A stretch of DNA of 64,000 nt from Rhizobium indicum (GTDB lineage Bacteria > Pseudomonadota > Alphaproteobacteria > Rhizobiales > Rhizobiaceae). A model generated the notes under the pieces. It was not told where the DNA came from. It worked only from the letters and a program-made list of their open reading frames with translations, and did not search any database. Shown here one piece after another: positions 8,065-16,563 of the stretch (position 1 is the stretch's first letter; each line of letters begins with the position of its first letter). The position numbers were made by a program, and so were the translations under genes. Where the stretch lies: NCBI RefSeq assembly GCF_005862305.2, contig NZ_CP054021.1:4009501-4073500 (forward strand). The letters are read 5' to 3'.

Positions 8065-9021
8065 TCAGAGGCCGAGGCCGGTCTTGGCGGCCGCGAGAGC
8101 TTCGCCCTTGCCGTCGCGGGTCTTGACGCCCGCGAGCCAGGGCTCGAGTGCTGCGGGGTTGGCCTTCAGCCATTCGGAAGCCGCAGCTTCCGGTTCCTTG
8201 CCGTCGTTGAGGATCTTGCCCATGATCTGGTTCTCCATGTCGAGGGAGAACGTCAGGTTCTTCAACATCATGCCGACATTCGGGCATTCTTCGAGATAAC
8301 CGGCACGGACATTGGTGAAGACCTTGGCGCCGCCGAAGTCAGGGCCGAAGACGTTGTCGCCGCCTGTGAGGTAGGTCAGCTTGAAGTTGGTGTTCATCGG
8401 ATGGGGTTCCCAGCCGAGGAAGACAACGGGCTTGCCCGCTTTGTCGGCACGGGCGACCTGGGCGAGCATGCCCTGTTCTGAGGACTCGACGACTTCCAGA
8501 TCCTTGAGGCCGAACTCGTTCTTCTCGATCATGTCCATGACGAGGCGGTTGCCATCATTGCCAGGCTCGATGCCGTAGATCTTGCCGTCGAGATCGTCCT
8601 TGTGGGCGGCAATGTCCTTGAAGTCCTTGATGCCGAGCTCGGCGCCTTTGGCATTGGTGGCGAGCGTGTACTTGGCGCCGACGAGGTTGGGGCCGAAGGA
8701 TTCGACCGACTTATCGTCGATATAGGGACGGACGTCCTTTTCCTGCGTCGGCATCCAGTTGCCGAGGAAGATGTCGATGTCCTTGTTCTTCAGCGACGTG
8801 TAGGTGACCGGCACCGAGAGAACCTTGACGTCGGTCTCATAGCCGATGCTCTTGAGGATCACGGATGCGGTGGCGGTGGTGGCGGTGATATCCGTCCAGC
8901 CGACGTCCGCGAAGCGGACGGTGGCGCAGCTGTCAGGGTCTGTGGCGAAGGCGGCGGTCGCAACGGAGAGGGCGGCGACGGCAGTTGCGGTAACGAGTTT
9001 GAACGTGCTTGTTGTTTTCAT
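8065..9021 (-). CDS. choX: Choline-binding periplasmic protein ChoX
   Basis: A 318-residue substrate-binding protein with a Sec signal peptide (MKTTSTFKLV... cut near ATAAFA-TD). The residues known to box choline in Sinorhizobium ChoX are all here at matching places, shifted by one: Trp42, Asp44, Trp89, Tyr118, Asn155 and Trp204 (in GWTD, GNWM, AKYT, EPGND and LGWEP). This is strong support for choline as ligand. I start at ATG 9021; an 11-residue upstream extension (MAWELKDWESK) precedes it and would spoil the signal peptide. It is the first gene of the cho operon, with its promoter in the 236-bp region shared with the divergent tdk gene. Confidence 0.95.
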   Translation of the reverse strand: MKTTSTFKLVTATAVAALSVATAAFATDPDSCATVRFADVGWTDITATTATASVILKSIGYETDVKVLSVPVTYTSLKNKDIDIFLGNWMPTQEKDVRPYIDDKSVESFGPNLVGAKYTLATNAKGAELGIKDFKDIAAHKDDLDGKIYGIEPGNDGNRLVMDMIEKNEFGLKDLEVVESSEQGMLAQVARADKAGKPVVFLGWEPHPMNTNFKLTYLTGGDNVFGPDFGGAKVFTNVRAGYLEECPNVGMMLKNLTFSLDMENQIMGKILNDGKEPEAAASEWLKANPAALEPWLAGVKTRDGKGEALAAAKTGLGL

Positions 9022-9257
9022 TTTAGACTCCCAGTCTTTAAGTTCCCAAGCCAACCATCAATAACCGAGTTTGACAAGCGACCTCAGTGCGTTTGCGCCG
9101 TATCGACCCATGCGATTGCGACGTTCGCGGATTTTTTGGCAATGCCTTGTTTTCGGGGCTTTCAGCGGTTTTCGAGCCGGATTCCTGTGATTATCGCTCA
9201 CTCAGGGCTTTTCTTTGCCATTCCGAGCTTTCAATAAGCCGATCAAGGAGAAATCGG

Positions 9258-9860
9258 ATGGCAAAACTCTATTTCAACTACTCGACGATGAACGCCGGCA
9301 AGTCGACGATGCTGCTGCAGGCCTCCTATAATTACCAGGAGCGCGGCATGCGCACGGTGCAGCTGATCGCAGCCTTCGACGAGCGCACTGGTCGGGGCGT
9401 CATCGGCTCGCGGATCGGGCTGGAGGCGAGCGCCATTCCTTTCGAGTCGCACGAGGACCTGTTCCGGTTGATCAAGGGACTGAATGGCGAGGGCGCGCCG
9501 ATTTCCTGCATCTTTGTCGACGAGGCGCATTTCATGACGCCTGTCCATGTCTGGCAGCTTGCCCGCGTCGTCGACAGGCTCAATATCCCTGTGATGGTCT
9601 ACGGGCTGAGAACCGATTTCCAGGGCAAGCTGTTTCCGGCCTCGCAGGAACTGCTGGCGATCGCCGATGAGATGCGCGAGGTGCGCACGATCTGCCATTG
9701 CGGGCGCAAGGCGACGATGGTCGTGCGGCTCGACGCGGAAGGAAAAGTGTTGCACGAGGGCGCGCAGATCGATGTCGGCGGCAACGAGAAATATGTCTCG
9801 CTCTGCCGCAGGCATTGGGACGACGCCATGAACGGTGCCTGGATCGCCGAGCCGGTCTGA
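9258..9860 (+). CDS. tdk: Thymidine kinase
   Basis: A 200-residue type II thymidine kinase that phosphorylates thymidine to dTMP in pyrimidine salvage. Visible motifs: P-loop MNAGKSTM at 11-18, DEAHF with the catalytic Glu89, the lasso region before EKYVSLC, and four zinc ligands Cys146, Cys148, Cys183 and His186. ATG 9258 is preceded by AAGGAG; an upstream frame extension to 9087 is not supported. It is followed after 75 nt by an unrecognised gene on the same strand. Confidence 0.95.
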   Translation: MAKLYFNYSTMNAGKSTMLLQASYNYQERGMRTVQLIAAFDERTGRGVIGSRIGLEASAIPFESHEDLFRLIKGLNGEGAPISCIFVDEAHFMTPVHVWQLARVVDRLNIPVMVYGLRTDFQGKLFPASQELLAIADEMREVRTICHCGRKATMVVRLDAEGKVLHEGAQIDVGGNEKYVSLCRRHWDDAMNGAWIAEPV

Positions 9861-9935
9861 AGCCGGCGACACCGCCTGTTTTCTTTGGCGCCGCAAGCGG
9901 CTAGTTTGGGCCAGGAGATTCCCTGGAGAGGCTTG

Positions 9936-11009
9936 GTGCGCAAACCCCCGTCATTCGACAGCCAGTATGAAGCTGCTGGCAGCCTTGCCGAAAGGATTGC
10001 AGGCGAGGGAGTCTATTGTGTGGCTGCGATCGGCGCCTTCAGCGGCGACGAAACACAGTCGGCCGACGAGGTTTTCCTTGAACAGAATGCCCGCTTCCAG
10101 GCCCATATCGCCGATGCTGCGGCGCTCGACGCTCAACTGGCCGAGCTGGTCTTTTGCCTTGATCGGCTGACGGCCGAGGTTTCAGCCGATCTCGACAGTT
10201 TCCGGGGGCTGACGCTGCGCGAGAAGATGGCCGGCTGGGTGTCGCGCCAACGGATGTGGCGCATGTATACCGAACGCGTGCGCGAGGCGCCCGTCATCGA
10301 GCGGCTGCTTGACCTTTTGACGAAATCGGACGCGCTCGCGGGGCTGATCGCCGGCCAGCGCGCCGCGCTCACCGAACGGCACAAGGCCGCCGAACTCAGC
10401 CTTGTCGATATCGTCGAGCAGCGGCGACGGCTGGTCGTTTCCATCGACATCGCCCGCCTCAAGATGAAGGAGCTCAATGCCAAGGCGCTGACGACGCAAG
10501 GCCGTATCGGTGTCTATGGCAACAGGGCGCATTGGGAGCAGATGGAGGCGGAGCGGCGGGCGCTGAAGGCGGAGGCCGAGCGGATTTCCGCCGGCGAGCG
10601 CGAGATGCGCGACGACAGCCAGCGGCGCGAGCGCTTCATCGGCCTGTTCCAGGCCTTTGTCGATTCGCTGAACGGCCGGATCGCCGCCTGCAACGTGCTG
10701 CTGCGCAAGCTGCTGATCGACGTGGAAGAACGGCTGATCATCTATCAGGCGCAGGTCGATACCGACCGGCCGGGCATGAAGGTGAGGATCAAGCCGGAGC
10801 TCTTTCCCGATATCGCGGCACCGATCAGGTTGTTCGAGAAGGGCATGCTGGTCGCCCAGGATCTGGAGCGGCGCAAGAGCCGCGCCGATCTCGAATTCGC
10901 CAGAAGGTTTCCGACCTATGCCGAACCGCCGCCGGAAACATCGGGAGCGCCTCTGATCGACACGGCGCGCAGGTCTTTTCGTTTCAGCCTGCCTTTCCTG
11001 CGCTCCTGA
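9936..11009 (+). CDS. Conserved helical protein of unknown function
   Basis: I do not recognise this 357-residue protein. It is rich in Arg, Glu, Leu and Ala with long helical stretches (for example residues 140-250, VIERLLDLLTKSDALAG through EMRDDSQRRER) that look like coiled coil; no signal peptide or membrane segment is seen. The arrangement faintly recalls TelA-like toxic-anion-resistance proteins, but I see no decisive motif. I start at GTG 9936 because GGAGAG lies 5 nt upstream. It precedes the DUF2333 gene by about 150 nt, so the two may act together, perhaps as a soluble partner of that membrane protein. Confidence 0.7.
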   Translation: MRKPPSFDSQYEAAGSLAERIAGEGVYCVAAIGAFSGDETQSADEVFLEQNARFQAHIADAAALDAQLAELVFCLDRLTAEVSADLDSFRGLTLREKMAGWVSRQRMWRMYTERVREAPVIERLLDLLTKSDALAGLIAGQRAALTERHKAAELSLVDIVEQRRRLVVSIDIARLKMKELNAKALTTQGRIGVYGNRAHWEQMEAERRALKAEAERISAGEREMRDDSQRRERFIGLFQAFVDSLNGRIAACNVLLRKLLIDVEERLIIYQAQVDTDRPGMKVRIKPELFPDIAAPIRLFEKGMLVAQDLERRKSRADLEFARRFPTYAEPPPETSGAPLIDTARRSFRFSLPFLRS

Positions 11010-11160
11010 CCAGCAAGGGCGCGGGCAGTATCGCTCTTGCGCAATGCTTTCATTCCGAAAAATCGAAGGGCTCGTGTTGTGCTCTGCCCATCGAGCGCAT
11101 ATGTGGGATGCAGCGGGGCGGCAATGTCCCGATGTTCGCCTCGCCTGACAGGAGACGACG

Positions 11161-12291
11161 ATGCTTGACCGGATAGCCGGTTTTTTCAGGCTGATCGGCC
11201 AGACGATCGGCCGCTGGGCCCGCCTTTTTTCCGCCTGGGCCTTCTGGCCCTTTCTTGCCGCGCACGGCTGGTATCAGCGCCGGAGCTGGATGATCCGGCT
11301 GCCGGTCATCGCTTTCGTGGCGCTGCTGGTCGTACTCTACGGTTATTTCTTCTTGCAGACGCAGGTCTGGACGAATTTCAACCCCGCCTTCGTCGATCAG
11401 TACCGGCTTTCCGAACGCAAGGTTGCCGCCGGGCAGGAAGTGCCGGCCGCCGAGAGCGCCAATGCGACGGCGCCGAAGACCTGCCAACGCTCGGCGATCG
11501 TCGACGTCGCGGCCGATCTGACCGATTTCAATGTCAACCAGAACGCATGGATCTCCTCCATGCTGCTTTACAAGATGGGCTTCTTCGGCATCGACTGGGA
11601 TCACACCCCCTTCCTCGACAACAAGGCCTCTTTCCAGCGCGGCATCAACCAGGCGGTCCGGCGGACTTCGGCGGAGCTTGTCGATACGCTCGGGCGTGTG
11701 CGCGGCACCTCGGGCATCAACAACGACCTGCAGAGCGCGCGCGGCAATCTGCAGTTCGACGAAAACAGCTGGTATTTCGGCCTCAACCCCTTCGGGCCGA
11801 AGACGCCGACGCCCTCCTATTATCGCTCTGCGATCGGCAGCCTGCGCAAATTCAACACCGATCTCGCCCTCTGCAACGTCGTTTTCGACGGCCGCGCCGA
11901 CAATCTGATGCAGTTCATCGACCGTATTGCCAACGATCTCGGCGGCACCTCCGACATGCTCGCCGAGCGCTCGGAAAACCACAATCGCGGCTGGTTCGAT
12001 ACACGCGCCGACGACCGGTTCTGGTTCGCTTACGGCCAGCTCTACGGCTATTACGCGATCATGGCCGCCGCCCAGGCGGATTTCTCGCAGGTGCTGGCGG
12101 AACGCAATCTCGGAGCGATCTGGGGCGGGACCATGCGGCAGTTTCAGGCGGCGCTGCGCATCCAGCCGGCGATCATTTCGAACGGGCGCGAAGACGGCTG
12201 GATCATGCCGAGCCATCTCGCCACCATGGGCTTCTATATTCTGAGGGTGCGCTCGAACCTCGTCGAGGTCCGCTCGGTGCTCGACCGCTAA
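11161..12291 (+). CDS. DUF2333 family membrane-anchored protein
   Basis: A 376-residue protein of the DUF2333 family, whose function is unknown. There is a hydrophobic N-terminal region, with a clear membrane helix at about 47-66 (LPVIAFVALLVVLYGYFFL), followed by a large domain with family-typical sequence (LYKMGFFGIDWDHTPFLDNKASFQRGINQAVRR, NSWYFGLNPFGPKTPTPSYYRSA, RADNLMQFIDRIANDLGGTS, and the C-terminal GWIMPSHLATMGFYILRVR). The bulk probably lies in the periplasm. The start follows GGAGACG. It may be co-transcribed with the upstream helical protein. Confidence 0.8.
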   Translation: MLDRIAGFFRLIGQTIGRWARLFSAWAFWPFLAAHGWYQRRSWMIRLPVIAFVALLVVLYGYFFLQTQVWTNFNPAFVDQYRLSERKVAAGQEVPAAESANATAPKTCQRSAIVDVAADLTDFNVNQNAWISSMLLYKMGFFGIDWDHTPFLDNKASFQRGINQAVRRTSAELVDTLGRVRGTSGINNDLQSARGNLQFDENSWYFGLNPFGPKTPTPSYYRSAIGSLRKFNTDLALCNVVFDGRADNLMQFIDRIANDLGGTSDMLAERSENHNRGWFDTRADDRFWFAYGQLYGYYAIMAAAQADFSQVLAERNLGAIWGGTMRQFQAALRIQPAIISNGREDGWIMPSHLATMGFYILRVRSNLVEVRSVLDR

Positions 12292-12302
12292 AACGTCTGG
12301 AG

Positions 12303-12764
12303 TCAGCGGGGTTTCGTGTTGTCCTCGAAGCCGACGACGCGCAGTTTCTCGACGAATTCATAGGTGATGCCGACGATGCCGCGGCCGCTTCCATCGTTTC
12401 GGAAGCGGCCGACGCTACGCACCAGCTTGTAGCCGCCAAGCCGGTTGTCGACGCGATAAACGAAATGGAAGCCGACGCCGTGAAGGCTCGCCTCTTCGAA
12501 GGTTTGGGCGATCAGGCTGCGGTCCTCCTCGTGGATGCGCGACATCAGCTCTGTCAGGTTGACAGGGCCGTCGCTGTAGGAGAGTCCGAAGATCGCGTGG
12601 ACATCCTCGCTTGCAAAGAAATGTCCGGTCTCGATGTCGATGCGCCAGAAGCCGAAAAGACGATAGGCAGCAAGCATCTGGACGACTTCCGCATCGGTGA
12701 TGCCGATGTGGGTGCGGGATTGTTCTGTCTTGTCAATAACGGGCTGTTCGAAGTGAAGAGGCAC
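12303..12764 (-). CDS. Single-domain PAS protein
   Basis: A 153-residue protein made of one PAS fold: YRLFGFWRIDIETGHFFASEDVHAIFG at about 34-60, a central SRIHEEDRSLIAQTFEEA, and the beta-sheet end FHFVYRVDNRLGGYKLVRSVGRF...GIVGITYEFV. No kinase, GGDEF or DNA-binding domain is attached, so it would sense a ligand or partner and pass it on through protein contact. It lies 46 nt downstream of the LuxR-type gene on the same strand and is probably co-transcribed, which suggests that regulator as partner. The ligand is unknown. Confidence 0.75.
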   Translation of the reverse strand: MPLHFEQPVIDKTEQSRTHIGITDAEVVQMLAAYRLFGFWRIDIETGHFFASEDVHAIFGLSYSDGPVNLTELMSRIHEEDRSLIAQTFEEASLHGVGFHFVYRVDNRLGGYKLVRSVGRFRNDGSGRGIVGITYEFVEKLRVVGFEDNTKPR

Positions 12765-12810
12765 GATTCCCCCAGATCACGGGACGACGTGCCGACTCTC
12801 TTCTGATTCC

Positions 12811-13536
12811 TCAGTTGATCAGCTTCAATCGAATTGCCTTAGCTACCAACTGGGTCCGGTTGACGCAATCGAGTTTTTTGATCGCGTTCGTCATATAGGC
12901 GTTCACCGTATGATCCGAGAGCGTGAGGATCTGACCGATTTCGATCGAGGTCTTGCCCTGGGCAGTCCAGCGCACAACCTCTAGTTCTCGAGTTGATAGC
13001 GCGTTATGCGCGCATTCCTCGTTGCGTTTGACTGCATTGTATGCATCGAGTGCATGGAGAATGATCATTGCCAGCTCGTTGATTTCGCTCTGGCCGAGTG
13101 CGGCGCGCTCGCCGCAGAACCAAAAGACCAGACGCTGGCCGTCGGCTGCAATGGTCGGCATGGCAACGCCTGCTGGTATGGCATGGCGCAGCATCAGGGC
13201 ACGAAGTTCGGCGGGGAAAGCCTGACCATTGGAGGCGTCGTTGAGGTGCCAGGCCGGCGGCACGGCAGACGCTCTTAACCTTACGCCGAAAGGGCAGCCG
13301 CGCATCATGTGGGCGCGGTCGAAATCCCTGACATAGGCGGCCGGAAGCGAGCTCTCGATCAGCAGGGGTTTCAAGAGAAGATCTTCCGGGGAGGGGGCGT
13401 GCATCAGCGTCGCATGCGACAATCCGAAGGCTGTAGAGACCCTGCCAAGCGCCTGTGCAAACAGGTTGCGCGTTCGTGCGGTCGAAAGTTCTGCCGAAAG
13501 CAATGACTGTCTTTCAGAGGTAGTCATGTAAGACAT
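12811..13536 (-). CDS. LuxR-family transcriptional regulator
   Basis: A 241-residue regulator. The C-terminal LuxR helix-turn-helix is clear: ALSTRELEVVRWTAQGKTSIEIGQILTLSDHTVNAYMTNAIKKL, with the family Glu and Gly positions. The N-terminal 160 residues resemble the autoinducer-binding type of domain (FGLSHATLMHAP, DFDRAHMMRGCPF, AIPAGVAMPT), but I cannot confirm the conserved acyl-homoserine-lactone ligands, so it could be a signal-independent orphan. I start at MSYMTTSERQS; a second ATG three codons later and an upstream extension of 31 residues are alternatives. No luxI-type synthase is nearby. The PAS gene follows on the same strand. Confidence 0.8.
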   Translation of the reverse strand: MSYMTTSERQSLLSAELSTARTRNLFAQALGRVSTAFGLSHATLMHAPSPEDLLLKPLLIESSLPAAYVRDFDRAHMMRGCPFGVRLRASAVPPAWHLNDASNGQAFPAELRALMLRHAIPAGVAMPTIAADGQRLVFWFCGERAALGQSEINELAMIILHALDAYNAVKRNEECAHNALSTRELEVVRWTAQGKTSIEIGQILTLSDHTVNAYMTNAIKKLDCVNRTQLVAKAIRLKLIN

Positions 13537-14017
13537 TTGTACGCCCCCGGCAGTCCCAATGTTACCGCTATCAAATACAGAAAGTCGGCGGGATGCTAGC
13601 CCCAATTGACCTAACGCAAGCCGATTCATTCAAATTGTGAAAAATTAGCCACAGTCGCTCGCGCCTCGGTTGAGTTTCGACTTGCAAACATAGCGTTGCG
13701 GTATCGTTGAGTTCCCTCATGGCAGCATCGCGATGGTCTTGCGCAACCGGGCAAGGAGAGAATCACTTGGGAGAGTTTCGGGGGGAGAGCTCGGGTCTCT
13801 CCGGCACGGGCGCAAAGGCGGTAGACCGGCCTACGTGCAGCACTTTGCGCGGGAGCAAGTGAACTGCGTGAAGGCCGCCGCAGCGGGTCGCCATGTCAGC
13901 CTGATTGGGGTGAGAGAACAGAGATAAGAAGGGATGGTAGCAGGCGGCGAAATCCGACTTGCTGCCAGTCAAGCCAATTGCTAAGCGTATGCTCAGTACA
14001 ACTGAGGCAATTTAATC
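13537..14017. other. 481-bp intergenic region without a supported gene
   Basis: This region separates the divergent LuxR-type gene and the ClpP-fold gene and must hold both promoters. Short open frames on both strands (for example 13733-13927 and 13763-13972) have no ribosome-binding site and no recognisable product. Purine-rich tracts (GGGAGAGTTTCGGGG) stand out, but I see no clear hairpin terminator or operator. Confidence 0.5.
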
Positions 14018-15691
14018 GTGCGCTTTGCAATTTCCTTTTTGGTGAAGTGTCTATTTTCCAGATTGTTACTTGTTTTTCTCCTTTTGACCTTGCCGATCGG
14101 CGCGGCAACCTCGCAGGCCGCCGGGGAGAAGAAGGCAGCGCATCCCCCGATGAATTTCATCCTCGTGCGTAGTCTCCTCTGCCAGGAAAACTGTCCGGAA
14201 TGGATATCGGCGGAGGGACGCATAACGTCCGATACGCCCGCGCGGCTGAGAAAAATACTCAAGAAGATCGGCGGCCGTAAATTGCCTGTCGTTTTCCGTT
14301 CGGAAGGCGGCGACGTCGATGCCGCCTATGCGATGGGCCGGATGATCCGCAAGGCCGGGCTGGAAACGGCGGTCGGCGGCACGCGGCTCAAAGATTGCCC
14401 GGTTGGGGATACGCGCTGCCAAGCCGCTATTGCCAAGGACGGTAGCGCGGTCGGTTACACCTATTCGTCCGGTGCATACTGCTTTTCTGCTTGTCCGCTG
14501 GCGTTGGCGGGCGGTGTGTCGCGTGTCTCGTCGCAATGGGCCTTTATCGGCCTCCACCAGATCACGACCGTCTACAACAAGGTGCGTGTTTCCTATCGCA
14601 TCGAATACAAGATCGTGAACGGCAAGAAGAAGGAGATCTCCCGCAAGGAGGTTGGACGCAAGGTGGCGGGGCAGGGCAGTTCCACCAAACTTGGAAAGAA
14701 GGCTACCGCTGCTTTGACGGCCTATTTGAAGGAAATGGGCGTCAGCGAAGATGTGATCGGTCTGATGATGAGCGCCACGCCTGACAACATCAATATCGTA
14801 CCGGCTACAGAGGCACTTCGAACAGGTCTCATCACGGACATGTTGTCCTACAATGAGTGGCCCGGTATGCCGCTCTGCGCCCCGGATGCAGTGGCAGAGA
14901 CTGTCTGTCATAGCCATCCGGTAGCGGAAGCCCCTGTGGTGGCTAAGGCGCCTGTCCCTCAAGCCCCCGTGGCCGCAGAGACAAGCGAGAAACTGCCAAA
15001 AACCCAGCCGATGGACTTCCTCCTGATGTCCAATGGCAACTGCCGGGAAGAGTGCACGCAGTGGATTTCTGCGGACGGAGACATCACGCCGGATACGCCG
15101 GCTCGGCTGAAGGCGATGTTGACGACGCTCGGCGAAAGAAAGTTGCCGATCGTCCTTCAATCTAATGGCGGGGACATGGATGCGGCTTTCGCGATGGGGC
15201 GTATGATCCGTGCTGCAGGTCTGGAGACCTCGATTGGCAGAACGCTGTTGCCCAATTGTCCAAAGTTGGATCCGCGTTGCAAAGCCAGCATCGCCAAAAA
15301 CGGATGGACCGAGGGCGAAGTCTTTGCCGGGCGGGCGTACTGCCTTTCGACCTGTACTCTTGTCCTGATGAGCGGAACGCCGCGGCTTGTCGGATATTCT
15401 GCGATCGGCGTCGTTAGGCCCACAACGACTGAATATACGACATTTTTCGCTTATTTCGACGAGATGGGCGTCAATGCCGAGACATACGGGACGATGATGC
15501 CCGCCACATCAACCGAGCGAGGAAGGATCATACTTCCTACTGAGGCGCTCAAGCTTGGCATCATTAATGGTATCATCCCTTATGATGAAGAGCCCGGCTT
15601 GCATGTCTGTGGGCCGGAGGCGAAGGAAAGCCTTCGATGCCCGCGAAAAGCTGAGGCAGAGATCGCTCCTGTCGCTGCTTCGGTCAATTGA
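14018..15691 (+). CDS. Exported protein with two tandem ClpP-like (COG3904-type) domains
   Basis: A 557-residue protein with an N-terminal hydrophobic signal (about 12-33). Residues 45-290 and 332-545 are repeats of one another: ISAEGRITSDTPARL and ISADGDITPDTPARL, EGGDVDAAYAMGRMIRKAGLET and NGGDMDAAFAMGRMIRAAGLET. Both resemble the periplasmic ClpP/crotonase-fold family COG3904. The candidate nucleophile is Ser157 in CFSACPLAL and Ser444 in CLSTCTLVL, each between paired cysteines that may form disulfides. Repeat 1 has an extra lysine-rich insert of about 45 residues (KVRVSYRIEYKIVNGKKKEIS). The linker is Pro/Ala/Val-rich. Start GTG 14018 has GAGG 10 nt upstream. Base composition looks somewhat less GC-rich than the neighbours. 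Protease activity is inferred only from fold. Confidence 0.75.
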   Translation: MRFAISFLVKCLFSRLLLVFLLLTLPIGAATSQAAGEKKAAHPPMNFILVRSLLCQENCPEWISAEGRITSDTPARLRKILKKIGGRKLPVVFRSEGGDVDAAYAMGRMIRKAGLETAVGGTRLKDCPVGDTRCQAAIAKDGSAVGYTYSSGAYCFSACPLALAGGVSRVSSQWAFIGLHQITTVYNKVRVSYRIEYKIVNGKKKEISRKEVGRKVAGQGSSTKLGKKATAALTAYLKEMGVSEDVIGLMMSATPDNINIVPATEALRTGLITDMLSYNEWPGMPLCAPDAVAETVCHSHPVAEAPVVAKAPVPQAPVAAETSEKLPKTQPMDFLLMSNGNCREECTQWISADGDITPDTPARLKAMLTTLGERKLPIVLQSNGGDMDAAFAMGRMIRAAGLETSIGRTLLPNCPKLDPRCKASIAKNGWTEGEVFAGRAYCLSTCTLVLMSGTPRLVGYSAIGVVRPTTTEYTTFFAYFDEMGVNAETYGTMMPATSTERGRIILPTEALKLGIINGIIPYDEEPGLHVCGPEAKESLRCPRKAEAEIAPVAASVN

Positions 15692-15774
15692 TCTCAGGGC
15701 GCGAAAGAGCAGAGCTCGGCGTTTTGCGTGGGGCTTCTGTTTGTTCAAGCGCCGAAGGCGCCTCGTACCGCCTG

Positions 15775-16305
15775 TCAGTCCTTATCCTTCAGATCATTTT
15801 TCGACGTGACGCTCATTAGCTTCTCCAGGAAGCCGAGCATGACGGCGGAGGCGACGAAGGCGAGGTGCATGAAGGTCAGCCACATGATCTTGCCGTCCGC
15901 ATATTGGTCGGCGTTGAGGAAGACCTGCAGCAGATGGATCGAGGAGATGGCGACGATCGAGGAGGCGACCTTGATCTTGAGGCTGCCTGAATCGAGTTTG
16001 CCGAGGAAGGAGACTTCGCTGTCGGTCTCGTCGACCTCGTCGAAGCGGCTGACGAAATTCTCGTAGCCGGAGATCATCACCATGACGATCAGGCTTGCGA
16101 CGAGGGCCGCATCGATCAGGCTGAGCATGGCAAGGATCATCCCCGCTTCGTCCAGTACGAAGACGCTGGCGGCAATCTTCAGAAGCTTGTAGCCGAAGGA
16201 AACGGCATAAACAGCGAGCGCCAGCACCAGGCCGATATAGAAGGCCACGAGGATCCAGCGGCTCGACAGGATGATCCGCTCGACGAAGATTTCCAATGCT
16301 TTCAT
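15775..16305 (-). CDS. UPF0114 (YqhA) family membrane protein
   Basis: A 176-residue inner-membrane protein of the UPF0114/YqhA family, whose function is unknown. Three or four hydrophobic segments are visible (about 17-37, 55-80, 110-130 and 145-162). Family-like signatures include ERIILSSRWILVAFYIGL, LIDAALVASLIVMVMISGYENFVSRFD and SGSLKIKVASSIVAISSIHLLQVF. It is transcribed away from fhs; the shared 258-bp upstream region contains a composite palindromic repeat. Confidence 0.88.
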   Translation of the reverse strand: MKALEIFVERIILSSRWILVAFYIGLVLALAVYAVSFGYKLLKIAASVFVLDEAGMILAMLSLIDAALVASLIVMVMISGYENFVSRFDEVDETDSEVSFLGKLDSGSLKIKVASSIVAISSIHLLQVFLNADQYADGKIMWLTFMHLAFVASAVMLGFLEKLMSVTSKNDLKDKD

Positions 16306-16350
16306 GTCTTCACCCTAAGAAGCCGCAATCGTTGACCGCCACATAAACGC

Positions 16351-16452
16351 CTAGCGCATCGACCCGAAAATCGAAACCGATTTTCGGGTCGATGCGTAGA
16401 TTCAAAGTGTTACAGCGTCCTTTGCGCGTCTGAAAAGACGCGCGGCGCTGTA
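16351..16452. repeat. Composite palindromic repeat (module A plus module B)
   Basis: Module A is a perfect 19-bp inverted repeat, 16355-16373 with 16378-16396, around a 4-nt loop (arm CGCATCGACCCGAAAATCG). Module B (16411-16452) is nested: TACAGCG pairs with CGCTGTA on the outside, and GCGCGTCT-GAAA-AGACGCGC forms the inner hairpin. Module B recurs at 32314 and 37610, and a module A relative at 39507. It lies between the divergent UPF0114 and fhs genes. It looks like the RIME-type intergenic elements of rhizobia. Confidence 0.85.
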
Positions 16453-16563
16453 AGCGTGGCGGCCGCAAGGCGCAGCGCTATTCACACCCCGCCGATATTT
16501 CGCTATCTCGATGAAGAGAAAAACAACGACTCCGCTCCCGCGGGGCCGGACGGGGGAACATCC

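Noticed and set aside
13733..13972. Small open frames in the 481-bp intergenic gap
   Set aside because: No ribosome-binding site, no recognisable product, and frames on both strands overlap.
16306..16563. THF riboswitch before fhs
   Set aside because: The region is occupied by palindromic repeats; I cannot find the conserved riboswitch core.
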